From the NCBI GenBank assembly GCA_963930655.1, contig OZ005612.1:8499001-8563000 (forward strand): a DNA stretch of 64,000 nucleotides, written 5' to 3'. Source of the stretch: Myrica gale (lineage: Eukaryota > Streptophyta > Magnoliopsida > Fagales > Myricaceae). Below the pieces are notes generated by a model. That model did no database searches, was not told the origin of the DNA, and saw only the letters and a program-made list of their open reading frames with translations. This document shows, one piece after another, positions 35,036 to 45,449 of the stretch (position 1 is the first letter of the stretch; every line of letters starts with the position of its first letter). Both the position numbers and the translations under genes were made by a program.

Positions 35036-36285
35036 TCAACGTGCAATAGCATCGCAGAAAGTGTCTAAGTCATCAGGAATATCTCCGGGAATAATAGGTG
35101 GCTCTGCCTCCGTCTTGAAATCATCCAGAGTCTTATTAATTTCTTCCAACTGCTCGCTGACGTCTGACATATGAGCCACGACCGACTTGTTGTGTAGCAT
35201 TGTCATAATGCATTCCCCATTGAAGGCGGTCCGGAGATCTTTCACCTCCTCCTCTAACGACTGCACCTGCCTCTCAAGAGGTTGTAGAGTGGCCTTCACA
35301 GTCGCGCTGACATGGCTGTCGAGGTACGAAAATAGTTGAGCCACCCAGGGAGGGGGCACTGTAGGTGCTCTCGGCTCGAGAGGTACCTCTGAAGCTGATG
35401 TAGAAGGTCGTTCTGCCACCTCTGCAGCCACTGCTGCTCCACGAGGAAACCGTCGAGTCAATGCCCCCTCCTGCCCCTGGACAGAGTGACTTGTTCAGCG
35501 CACTCTTAACCTCCTTACGAGTATCCTCAGCAGTGATCATAACACCCCGAGAAATGACGAACTGAGTTAGAAACACGCCATATGGGAGACTATATTCCTT
35601 CATTCCACAAGCCTCATCCAAAATCAGCTCGAACATGTACAGTGGAAAATCTATCAACGTCTGCTGACCCAGTAAGAGCGTGCACTGAGCTCTCGGGAAC
35701 GTGCACTCGGCAGAATGAGTTCTGCCATCGATGTTCGTCGTCCAGATAAGGTGCAAAATCCGCCAAAACACACTGAACTCACTCTGCTTGATTATGCTGC
35801 CAACCACTGCAAAGGTCTTCCCCGTCATCAGCGTCCATAAATCTTGCTCTGATGTCCTCTGCTCATCCGTCAAAGGAACCGCTGGGAAGCAAGGAGTCCT
35901 AGGCCGAGGGCAGTATAGGAAATCGGCAATGACGTCTGCCGAGAACATGAACTGTACTCCTCGCACCTCCATCTACACCTCAGGTGCTCTGGCCACCGAG
36001 ATAAATGCACAAAAAGTTCGTGCACGAGGGATCAACATAGAAACCATCCACCCACGATAGCTGGTGTAGGAATTCCTGGTACTAGAATAACTGGAAGAAG
36101 GTGTGCTCCTCGTACAACAAATTTTCAAAATCAGACAGCGTCACTGGACGCTCTTTGGCTACCGGCTGCCCCCTCAAGTACTCCATCCGCCTCTCTACAG
36201 TCATCAACGAATCATCAGGCTCCTGATCGTTGGACAACGATCCACTCCCGGCCCTCGTTGTGCGTGCACGCTTAGCTGCTGACAT
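35036..36285 (-). pseudogene. CACTA2 accessory gene ('putative plant transposon protein' type)
   Basis: Start MSAAKRARTTRAGSGSLS at 36285. After a stop and frame changes near 36090-35970 it continues as MEVRGVQFMFSADVIADFLY, FSVFWRILHLIWTTNID, TFPRAQCTLLLGQQTLIDFP and YSLPYGVFLTQFVISRGV. A further shift leads to a C-terminal helix (LERQVQSLEEEVKDLRTAFN ... MSDVSEQLEEINKTLDDF) ending at 35036. A splice acceptor (TTTTTGCAG) lies ten bases before the ATG, and a donor AAAG|GTACGT at 37058, giving a 5'-UTR intron of about 760 bp. FWRI-HLI and overall layout match the CACTA3 ORF. Function is unknown; the coiled coil suggests self-association. Confidence 0.65.
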
Positions 36286-36429
36286 TTTACGAACGCTGCA
36301 AAAATTGTGTATAAATATGCGTTAATAAATAATGACATTAAATTATCACAATATGTAAATAAAAATATTAAAGGCGATACAACAAAATGGTGATCCAATG
36401 CCACAAAATGGTGTACTTTTGGGGTTTTA

Positions 36430-37745
36430 AAAGTACAGCATCAACTAACGATCGATCGTCACTTACAGTGATCGATCGTCATTAAATTTGAAACTCACCG
36501 TTTCAAATTACCGATTCATTGGTACATAAAGTATCGATCGGTCACTAAATAACAATAAGCGATTGATCGTCTACCTTAGACAATCAATCGTTCGCCTCGT
36601 CAGCATCTCCAACTATCAATTGCTGTTAAATGCAATCCATCGGTAAGGTAGACGATCAATCGTCAATTACAGTGATCGATCGTGATTAAATTTGAAACTC
36701 ATTGTTTCAATTACCGATTCATCGGTACATACAATATCGATCGGTCGCGAAATAACCTTATGCGATTGATCGTCTACTTGAGAAGATCAATCGTTTGCCT
36801 CATCGTCTACACTATGATCGATCGCGGTGAAATGCGATCAATCAGTGTTTATATGAAAACACACAGATTACAAAAGACGCTCAAAATCAGCGCCAAATGA
36901 ACCCTAAAAATTCCTAAACGCCAAAAATATACATTAACACAAAAATTAATACAATTTACGGACCTAAATGAAAGATACAGCAAATTAAAAAAAAACCGTA
37001 AAGTAAAACCTCATCTAAAACAGCTTAATATCTCTTAAAAATTAATATAACTACGTACCTTTGATGTAGACGATAACAGGAAGTGATTCCACGTACGTTG
37101 GAAGGCAATGCTTAACGAAATGGTTCGTGAAGTTTGAAAGAATTCGAGAATATTCGTTAGAGGTAACCGGTAAAAATGACTCGCCAGTTTCATATAATCG
37201 TTCATCCTTTACTACGATCGATCATTATTCATGTAGACGATCGATCGCGCATTTATTTACACGTCGCGAATTCTCATTCGCTTTCAGGATCGATCGATCG
37301 CGCATAATCACGATCCATCGTGATTCGAATAAATGACGGTTACGCTTCAACGATCGATCGACGATTCACATTTTCCAACGTCATGCGGCAACGGTCGATC
37401 ACTTATTGTCTTACACGTGGCGAACTTCATTCCTCTGAAGTACCGATCGACCGCTCGTTGTAACTATCAATCGTGAATTCAAAAACAATGACGGTTACGC
37501 TTCCACGATCGATCGACGACTCGCGTTTTCCAACGTCAGGAGGAAACGATCGATCGGCACTTTTCAACAGGTATCGATTCGTCACCGATCGATCGTTTAA
37601 TAATCAGTGATCAATCGTTAGGCGTGACGATTTAAAGTAGTCGCCAAAAGATTTCACATGTTGTGACGGAGTTTCTCGTCACAACATACCGACCGATCGT
37701 CATATAACCGATCGATCGTGGCGTGACTTACTTTTTCGTCACCAA
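36430..37745. repeat. CACTA2 right subterminal CGATCGATCG array
   Basis: Very dense GATCGATCG-type motifs in both orientations, for example near 36450, 36470, 36665, 37215, 37247, 37288, 37348, 37506, 37545 and 37695. A roughly 205-bp block (ATCGATCGTxATTAAATTTGAAACTC) is repeated at 36470 and 36675. The 5'-UTR intron of the accessory gene runs through this array. Confidence 0.87.
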
Positions 37746-38094
37746 AGCAATACCTTTTAGTGACAAAAATTTTATTTCGTCACAGAAACGACTTTTAGTG
37801 TAGAAATTGGTGACGAACAAAATTTTCGTCATAAAAAACCCTTTTTAGTGACGAAATTCATTTGGTCACTAAAACTCAATTTTTTTGTAGTGTGTGTATT
37901 TGTAATACATTTCAAGACCCCTTTACATAGGCATAGGGTCAAAATAAGATACATAGAATTAAAAGGGTACATAAATGGTGGGAAAATCAAGAGGTGAGAA
38001 AAATCAAAGACTTAATGGTCTTCCAAGTTATCCATAATTAAAAGATTAATGAACATCCATAATTAAGCATACTGATAAGATTCATAGCACTACA

Positions 38095-38690
38095 CAAAAT
38101 AAAAAAGCAAATAATAAATGTTTATTGAGATAAAAGCCAAGATATTAAGAAATAAGAGAATATATAAAAGTAAAAACAAACAACAAAATCAATAACTAAA
38201 AACCAAAATATTAAAAGATTTTGGAAACAATCAAATAGGAAATGAAGACAGCAGTATATATATATAAGAAAAACAAATAAGAACAACGATTTTTTAAAAA
38301 AAAATGAAAATTAAGTACCACAAAAAAATTGGCTGATATTCAACGTGGTTTCAAAATCAGGTGTGAGCACACAGCGGTATTTTCTTGCCACCTGGTGGAG
38401 GGAGGCATGACTCATAACAATTGTTTAATTTAAAGGATATCATGAAGAGATTTTTGGATAAACAAATTTGTCTCCGATTATTACATAACTAAATTAAACA
38501 GAAAAAAGGTCTAGACAAACAGAGTCCAACGCTAAACACAATAAAATTTTACCAAAGAACGAATGACAACGTATAAGCATAATTTGGTTCCAAAAAAACT
38601 CTTACACTATTTTTGGTCGTAAAGTTTTTTGGTGTCTTATCTTTTGTTCCGAAAAGATGCAGACATATTGGAATTAGAATTAGAATATTT
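38095..38690. other. Unassigned AT-rich sequence between copia D and copia E
   Basis: No transposon terminus or coding frame could be supported here. It contains an (AT)n stretch near 38256 and long A/T runs. Possibly ordinary intergenic or intronic DNA. Confidence 0.5.
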
Positions 38691-38698
38691 TGTTTCAA

Positions 38699-39105
38699 TG
38701 GATTAATAAGGCCATAATCCTCCGCATCACAAACTCTTCAAATATTCAGAAGATATGGATGGTGATAAGGCTGATTTAAGTTTAACGTGATCTCTCAAGG
38801 TAATAAATCAAAATGATGTAGAAATATCACATGATTCCAGGGATACAGCTTCTCAAGTCTCACGGCAAGTTGGAATTTTCGAATGAGCTATCTCTACAAA
38901 TCCTTCCATATCATATCTTATCTCATCTTTCAAATCTCTACAAAACCTACCATATAATAACATGATTTTCTTTCAAATTAGCTAGAATCAAACTTTTTTT
39001 CCTTATCTATAAAGTTAGCGCGCGTCTTTTAGCATAAATATAGGACCCTTCAATACCTAGTGCACTCACTTTGGAAAGAAATACTAAAATTGTCTACATT
39101 TTTCA
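38699..39105 (+). repeat. Copia E 5' LTR (partner 43033-43372)
   Basis: It aligns with 43033-43372 across most of its length, including the repeated ATCTCTACAAATCCT and CATATCATATCTTATCTC text. The 3' copy stops at CATAAATATA, about 65-90 bp short of the 5' copy. A perfect 11-bp inverted repeat ATGAGGAGGAT/ATCCTCCTCAT lies at 42996-43068 beside the 3' copy. Exact LTR starts are uncertain. Confidence 0.7.
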
Positions 39106-39159
39106 ATTTTCTTCTTGGTATCAGAGCCTTTGTGAGTACAGGGGTTATGTTTTGTTTTC

Positions 39160-39815
39160 AATGGCCACCCTTTCTCTAATGTCAACAATTTCATTTCCTT
39201 GAAACTCACCTCTGCAAATTACCCATTGTGGCAGGAGCAATCCCTTGCCCTTGCTGAAAGCCCAGATCTCATTTCCGACCACACTGGTGAAACTACTCCA
39301 CCTTCAATGTATATTGATTCCACCTCTACCCAGCAACCACAAACTCAAACTACTGCCTATATTGGTTGAAGAAAATTAAACTGTATCCTCCGTGGTTGAC
39401 TGATAGGAACTCTAACAGAAGAGTCTCTCCATCTTGTCATTGGACTCGACACAACCCAAAGTTACAGCAAGAATTAGCCTACCTCCACAAAGATGAAGAA
39501 ACCAACCTAGGCAAACATCTTCGTCGTTTAAAAAATCTGTGTGATAGTCTTGCTACTATTGGCACTCATGTTTCAGACAAAATCAAGGTCTTCACACTTC
39601 TCACTAGTCTTGGACCAAAGTATGGAAACTTTGCCACAACCATGCTCAAACCACCGCGCCCCAACAAGATGATATTTCGGGCATTAGCAGCTCTTACTCT
39701 CGACACATCATTGGTTGAAACTGAATGGATTACTGATACAAGTGTCAAATCACATTACTGGCACGACAGGTATGCTAAAATTTTGTGTTCCTATCAAGGA
39801 CTGATTTTGTCTTAA
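39160..39815 (+). pseudogene. Copia E gag
   Basis: 39181-39369 reads NNFISLKLTSANYPLWQEQS and LALAESPDLISDHTG, the N-terminal copia gag motif, then a stop. A second frame, 39366-39815, continues with QQELAYLHKDEETNLGKHLR, LKNLCDSLATIGTHVSDKIK and LLTSLGPKYGNFATTM, the UBN2-type core. The protease is replaced by the short WITDTSVKSHYW text, in which a D-T-S triplet might mark the active site. The product cannot be made as one protein. Confidence 0.8.
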
Positions 39816-40099
39816 ATGATGATGGTACTTCTCTTTCTGTACAGTCAATTTGAGATACATGTGTAAAAAGTACATCACAAAATCTTCGTTAAATGATGTT
39901 CTTCGTGCGCCAAAATTAGCTAAAATTTTATAAATTTACTATTTGTTAGCCAACTCACTGATCAATTTCCAGTAAATTGTGAATTTTCTAACATTGATTT
40001 TAAGGAACGGGGACAAATCATATAAAAATGAAAGGAAAGCACAAGGGTGATTTATATGTTCTCTTTGGTCCTCATGAACTTCATATTTCCAATCACTTT

Positions 40100-40745
40100 A
40101 AAAGTGCGACGAAATAAGTCTGGCATCAGCATTTAGGACATCTGCAAGCATCTACTTTACAACTTCTCAAGAATAAAACACTCATTGAAGTCATAGGAGA
40201 TGCAAAAGTAGGATCAGTTTGTGTTAGTTGTCAATTAGAAAAAATGAGAAAATTTTCGTTTAATTATTCTAAGAACTCTAGTTTGTCTCCTTTCAATAAA
40301 ATTCATTGTGATCTATGGGGACCTGCTCCTATTTCTTCCCTTGAAAATTTTCGATATTATGCATATTTTGTTGACAACTTTACCGGATATACATGGATTG
40401 TTCCTTTAATGAAAAAATGAATTTTTTACTGTGTTACCTGCATTTGAAAAATATGTGGACTGTCAATTTGACAAAAAAAAATCAAATCTTTCATTCTGAT
40501 GGAGGTGGTGAATTTCTTAATTCTAAACTTACAACTCACGTTCAAGCGTATGACATCCTGCATCAAATTTCTTGTCCACAAATGTCGAAGCAAAATGGAA
40601 TGGTGGAGCGGCGACATGGAATTATTCGTGAATTGGGAATGACTATGCTCATCCATAGCAGTGCACCATTATGTATTTGGATTGAAGTTTTTGTTACAAC
40701 AGTCTATTTGATAATAAAAATTGTCATCTTCCTCTCTTGATTTTG
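40100..40745 (+). pseudogene. Copia E pre-integrase and integrase
   Basis: From about 40118: WHQHLGHLQASTLQLLKNKT, SVCVSCQLEKMRKFSF (HHCC zinc site), FNKIHCDLWGPAPISS (first catalytic Asp), YYAYFVDNFTGYTWIVPL, then a stop. Frame 40393-40740 continues with IFHSDGGGEFLNSKLTTH (second Asp) and QMSKQNGMVERRHGIIRELG (third residue, Glu). Catalytic residues are readable, but the frame is broken between them. Confidence 0.83.
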
Positions 40746-41559
40746 AGACACTTTATTTTAAATTACATGCCACTCATCCAGTTTATTCCTTCTTACATAT
40801 ATTTGGTTCGCGTTGTTTTCCTTATAATGGGGCTAGCAAGAAAAATAAATTTGATTCCAAGATATTGTTTTTATTGGCTACAGTGACAAACATAAAGGAT
40901 ACAAGTTCTTTCATCCTACCACCCAGAAAATGTTTATCTCCAGACATGTCATTTTTGACAAAACATGTTTTCCTTTCAATGGCACAAAAAAGAATTATTG
41001 CCCACCTACACCAACTCAAACATTGAGTGTATTTGAATCATAGATATATTCAACCTTATAACACTAGTTCTTTGTCCTCATATGCAAGTATCTAGATGTT
41101 ATAATTCCACATATTACTCTGCCATATCACCTAATTTATGATGATAACACTCATGTTGCATCTCTTGAACCTTCCCCGAACATATCATTACCTCACTCGC
41201 AGTTTGCACCTCCAATAATAGTATTTGACTCACTTATTTCTTCAATGACATTGGATGCCACTCAAACTAAATGTCTAGACCCACCACCAACTCAACTCAT
41301 TTGGAAAGAATCTTCTCTTAATCCTTCAATTGCACATGACACTCCTATCGATCAAATAGCTCTGCATGAAATTTCTCCTGTCGTGTCTTCCATCATACCA
41401 CCTCATGTCATCCATCCTTTGGTAACAAGATCACAAGTTGGAATTGTCAAACCTAGCCCAAAATACCGGCATGCAGTCATCTCAAAAGCTACTCCTCATG
41501 AGCATCACTCCATAAAATATGCTCTTACTCATGATGGTTAACGTACTAAAATGGAAGAT

Positions 41560-42760
41560 GAAATCAGTGTGCTTCATCATATAAGACCTGGACTCTAGTT
41601 GATCGAGACCCCAACATGCACATAATTGGGTCCAAATGGGTATTCAAAACAAAGCTTAAAGCTGACAGGTCTCTTGATTGTCTTAAATCTCGCCTCATTT
41701 CTAAAGGATATCAGCAAGTTGATGGTATCAACTACACAAAGGCGTTCTCTCCACCAATCATTTTAATCCGGCACCATTCGACTGGTCATTAGTTTAGCAG
41801 TGGTTAGCAAATGGGAAATTCTTCAATTCGATGTTAAAAATGTTTTTCACCATGACCTTATTTCTGAAGACATCTATATGGAATAACCATCGGGAATGGT
41901 AGATCTGAATTATCCACACCATGTTTGCAAACTTTAGCGTGCCTTACACGGTCTCAAACAGACCCTTAGAGCATGGTTTGATCGCTTTAGTTCTTTTTTG
42001 CTCTAACATGATTTTTTTGTAGCCATGCTGATTCATCTCTATTTGTTTTTCATTCTTCTATTAATATATTAATTCTTCTGATTTATGTTGATGACATTCT
42101 TTTGACAGGTTCAAATTGCCAACTCTTAAGTACATTCATTTCCAAGTTAAGTTTAAATTTTGCAATGAAGGATTTAAGCCCAATCCATAATTTCTTAGGG
42201 CTCAAAGTTACCTATCTCTATGATGAGTTACATTTATCTCGGTCTCATTATGCTCTTACCATCATAGGAAAAAGGCATATGGTTGATTTAAACCAATGGG
42301 CACCCCATTGGAGACCAAAACATCCGACCTAAACAATGACACTCTCCTCGACGATCCTTCTTATTTTGGGAAATTGCTAGGGCCTTACAATATTTAACAC
42401 TAAAATGACCCGACCTTTCTTTTATTGTCAATTTTGTATTGCAATTTATGCATTCACCTACTCATTCTCATTTGAAAATGGTGGGGTGCATACTTCAACA
42501 TGTTAATGTCACTATTCGTTATGGACTTCTCATTTCTTCCCACACTACACTTGATATTTTTTCCTTTTCTGATGTAGATTGAGTCGGTTGTCCTACCACC
42601 AAACAACCCACCACTGGATACTCCACCTTTCTAGGATGCAAACTCATTTTATGGTGTGCTAAGAAACAAAAATTGTATCTCGCTCAAGTACTGAGGCCGA
42701 GTATCGTGCCATGGCTCATACAACTGTTGAGCGTACATGTCTCTCCTTCCTCTTACATGA
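41560..42760 (+). pseudogene. Copia E reverse transcriptase and RNase H
   Basis: Readable blocks are SKWVFKTKLKADRSLDCLKS, LISKGYQQVDGINYTKAF, a frame-broken middle, and near 42080 ILLIYVDDILLTGSNC, the RT YVDD active site intact, then DLSPIHNFLGLKVTY. RNase H remnants follow (TGYSTFLGCKLILWCAKKQK at about 42615). Numerous stops show the element is dead. Confidence 0.8.
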
Positions 42761-43372
42761 TCTTTGTGTTCCATTAACAAACACATCGAGTTGGATTATC
42801 ACTTTGTATAGGAACTGGTTGCTCTTGATCTCCTTGCTACCAAACATGCCTCCACTCATGATCAGTTGACCAATATTTTCACCAAGCCTCTGTCCAAAGC
42901 CTCTCTTGCAAGCTTTCACCCCAAACTATGCCACCAGCCCCGGCACAGCTTGCGGAAGGGAATAGACGACTGCTCGACACAATATCATCTATTAATGAGG
43001 AGGATAACAGGAGCAATAAGGTGACATTTCAATGAAGTAAAAAGGATAATCCTCCTCATCACAATCTCTTTAAATATTCAAAAGATATGGATGGTGACAA
43101 GGTTGATTCAAGTTCAATGTGTTCTCTCAATCTAATAAATCAAAATGATGTAGAAATATCACATGATTTAAGGGATACAACTCATCAAGTCTCATGGCAA
43201 AGTTTAAATTTTCAAATGAGCTATCTCTACAAATCCTACCATATCATATCTTATCTCATCTTTCAAATCTCTACAAATCCTACGATATCATATCATTATC
43301 TTCTTTCAAATTAGCTAGAATCAAACTTTTTTTCCTAATTATCTGTAAAGTTAGCGTCTTTTAACATAAATA

Positions 43373-43583
43373 TACGGGGTTCGGTTATTATGCAAAGGGT
43401 TATTGTGTGAGTTAATGGCCGAGATTAAAAGATGAACATTTGATGCCTGAGAAAAGGCAACATCATTTAATGAAGACCCAATTTGGTTCCAGCCCATTTT
43501 ACCCATTACCGACCCGTTTCTAAAGACCCAACCCAATTCACTTCTCTCTCTTTCTATCACACCTCTCTCTGATCTACGGGGTT
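43373..43583. repeat. 193-bp segment flanked by 9-bp direct repeats TACGGGGTT
   Basis: TACGGGGTT occurs at 43373-43381 and 43575-43583. The enclosed 193 bp starts CGGTTATTATGC and ends CTCTCTGATC with a pyrimidine-rich right side. No convincing terminal inverted repeat is visible, so the repeat may be a TSD of a small unknown element or chance. Confidence 0.35.
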
Positions 43584-43622
43584 AGCATTGTGAACTGATT
43601 TTATTTTCACGGAATGTTCCAG

Positions 43623-44034
43623 GACACTGGTAGGCGTTATTGATGATTATTTTGATGGCTACTACACTAAGGAAATGACTAAATCTCTAGTGAAAAAATT
43701 AGAGATGCGGTGTTCCTTCTATTGTTTGTTAATCGCATTCTCACTTTGCATTTTCTACATTTATTTGCACATTCAAATATCCAGAATTGACATAGAACCC
43801 ATTTTCACTTACTCTTAAATCATATCTACTGCTTTGTAGGTGGACCAACTTGTGTTTGAGGAACTGATGCGTGAAAGATTTCCTAAATTGGGTTTGTTGA
43901 TATATAACATTTTCCGTTTCAATAATCATCTTTTGTCATTCTGTTTATTTCATGAACCAGCGTGGGTCAATTTTTTTTATTCTACTTTTGCATGTGGTGC
44001 AGTTAATCATTTAGATTATGTTGGAGTGCAGGTG
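43623..44034 (+). pseudogene. TBC-domain Rab GTPase-activating protein, three exons, broken by CACTA3
   Basis: Exon 43623-43689 (TLVGVIDDYFDGYYTKEM), exon 43840-43891 (VDQLVFEELMRERFPKL) and exon 44003-44034 (VNHLDYVGVQV) join in frame through two short GT...AG introns (150 and 111 bp). The joined text matches the middle of the TBC domain of plant Ypt/Rab-GAPs as I know them. TBC proteins speed GTP hydrolysis by Rab GTPases in membrane traffic; the Arg- and Gln-finger motifs are coded by upstream exons, which I did not find here. The third exon, or its splice donor CAG|GTG, is interrupted exactly after GTG by CACTA3. Introns are kept, so it is not a retrocopy. It may be a broken gene or a fragment. 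Confidence 0.75.
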
Positions 44035-44105
44035 CATTACAAGAAATTATGCTTTAGGTGACAAAATTTTGGGTGTCAAACCAAATTTTGTCACCTAAAG
44101 TGAAC
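44035..44105. repeat. CACTA3 left terminus with hairpin
   Basis: CTTTAGGTGACAAAAT at 44052 pairs with ATTTTGTCACCTAAAG ending at 44100, with a further partly self-complementary loop, as at the CACTA1 right end. Confidence 0.87.
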
Positions 44106-44169
44106 TTTTCATGACAAAATATTCATTTCGTCACCCAAAACCATCCAGGAACTCCAAAATCGTCCAAAC

Positions 44170-44770
44170 CGGTCACAACGACGTTCGGACGTATTTCTGG
44201 TGTGACAGTATAAACGCGTCACGAATGAGTGAAGATAAAAATCGTCACAAAAACAAAATATTGTTCGGAAGCTCAAGAAATCCATTCGGCCTCGCTGCAG
44301 GGTGACAAATTCCACATCTTCGTAACTGAGTGACAATTAGAATCGTCACAATTTTTACAATACTGTCCACACTCCTTTTATACACCGTCCCAACAAACAT
44401 TACCTAACAAATAATAATCGTCAGGCTAGAGTGACAAATTAAAAATCGTCATGAACACTCTATTCCATCTGGACGTTGTAAACCGCGTTCCAACGGCAAA
44501 AATACCACAGTCCGGACTGTAAAAAAAAGGTCAGCACAATTATAAATGCTCCTTCCGCGAATTGTGTGGTTCCAAGTTACAAAACTTCAAACACATGACA
44601 TCGATACAGTCCAGACAAAGAAATAGCGTCCGGACCGTATAAGTTCTAGAACCTTTTCAAATCGGGCATATTTAATGACGTTAAATTTGATAGTGTCATG
44701 TGTCTGTATAACCGCTGAGAAGCGTCTGAACGCTAATATAACACGTTCGGACGGTTACTGGCCACATTAA
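44170..44770. repeat. CACTA3 subterminal repeats, outer block
   Basis: GTTCGGACG, CGTCCGGAC and related motifs in both orientations. The block is collinear with CACTA1 15570-14990 in reverse. Collinearity ends near 44760. Confidence 0.82.
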
Positions 44771-44774
44771 ACCG

Positions 44775-45435
44775 CTAGAGTTTGTCAAAATCATAAACTC
44801 ACTCACTTCTCACTTGTACCAGTCTGTTCATACCGTTCCGGTACTGCTGCAGACACTCGTCAGACGGGTGGATAATATGGAGGAGCATTTGGCGCATATT
44901 CGTGATGACCTCGGAAAAGATTTGGACGAGCCAGCTGCAGCTCGTGATTTGAACTAGTCTTATGTTTATGCTTTAAACTTAGTTATTTATTTATCATTTG
45001 AAAGACCGTTTTCGGCTTGTACTAGACATTACGATTGTGTTTTTCATTCAGTATTTGGATTATTTTTAAGTTTTATATTAATTATGTTGTTTCAGTAGAT
45101 TAAATTTATTACAATTTAAACGGATAATTAGTAAAATTAAATGACTGATTACACTAAAGGAACGGTTAGTGTAATTAAATTGTAACGGTAAGATTAAATA
45201 GCTTACAATTACAATTAAATTGATGACTAGTTATAATTGATATTTAATATAAAAATATGACTAACTATATATATTCTTTTATGTATTTAAAATAAATAAA
45301 TAAAGTTAAATAATTGTGCCAAATTACATTGAATTGAATGAAATAAATTAAATTATTTAAATTGAATTATTTACGTAAATTAACTCATTTAAATAAATAA
45401 GGTTTTGTGACGTAAAGTAAATTGAGCGAATTTAA
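44775..45435 (+). pseudogene. Extra 3'-end fragment of an accessory gene within CACTA3
   Basis: A frame around 44850-44957 reads LVRRVDNMEEHLAHIRDDLG then EPAAARDLN and a stop, a short helix like the C-terminal end of the CACTA2 accessory protein (VSEQLEEINKTLDDF). About 450 bp of AT-rich sequence follows, then the subterminal repeats resume at 45450. It therefore looks like the 3' end of an accessory gene moved between two blocks of subterminal repeats. Homology rests on short sequence only. Confidence 0.45.
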
Positions 45436-45449
45436 ACTTCGAAATAAAT

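Larger units (their letters stand above)
20103..37892 (-). mobile_element. CACTA2: large En/Spm-type transposon with accessory gene, TSD TGT
   Basis: Left end CACTAAAAAAAAGACC, right end ...TTTTTTTGTAGTG, with TGT on both sides (20100-20102, 37893-37895). It is 17.8 kb with copia B inside and about 9.5 kb without. Gene order on the minus strand is: 5'-UTR exon near the right end, accessory gene (36285-35036), TNP2 (33297-30756), DUF4216 part, then a TNPA-like coiled-coil frame (to 29161). Subterminal regions are packed with CGATCGATCG motifs. Coding frames carry nonsense and frameshift changes, so the copy is probably not autonomous. Confidence 0.93.
15756..38089 (-). mobile_element. Copia D: Ty1/copia element carrying CACTA2 in its 5' LTR
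   Basis: The left LTR is 15756-16062; the right LTR is 19985-20102 plus 37893-38089, split by CACTA2. Flanks are CTATA (15751-15755) and CTACA (38090-38094), a TSD with one mismatch. Without CACTA2 the element is about 4.5 kb. Minus-strand domains run gag, pre-integrase, integrase, RT, RNase H, as expected for copia. Every frame is heavily decayed, and CACTA2 and copia B inserted later, so this is one of the older insertions here. Confidence 0.85.
38695..43372 (+). mobile_element. Copia E: degenerate Ty1/copia element
   Basis: Plus-strand order: 5' LTR (about 38699-39105), PBS GGTATCAGAGCC at 39119, gag, pre-integrase/integrase, RT, RNase H, PPT-like GCTTGCGGAAGGG at 42950, and a truncated 3' LTR to about 43372. 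LTR similarity is clear over GAAGATATGGATGGTGAxAAG and ATAAATCAAAATGATGTAG. Frames are broken repeatedly. No TSD could be established, because the 5' start is uncertain and the 3' LTR is truncated. Confidence 0.85.
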
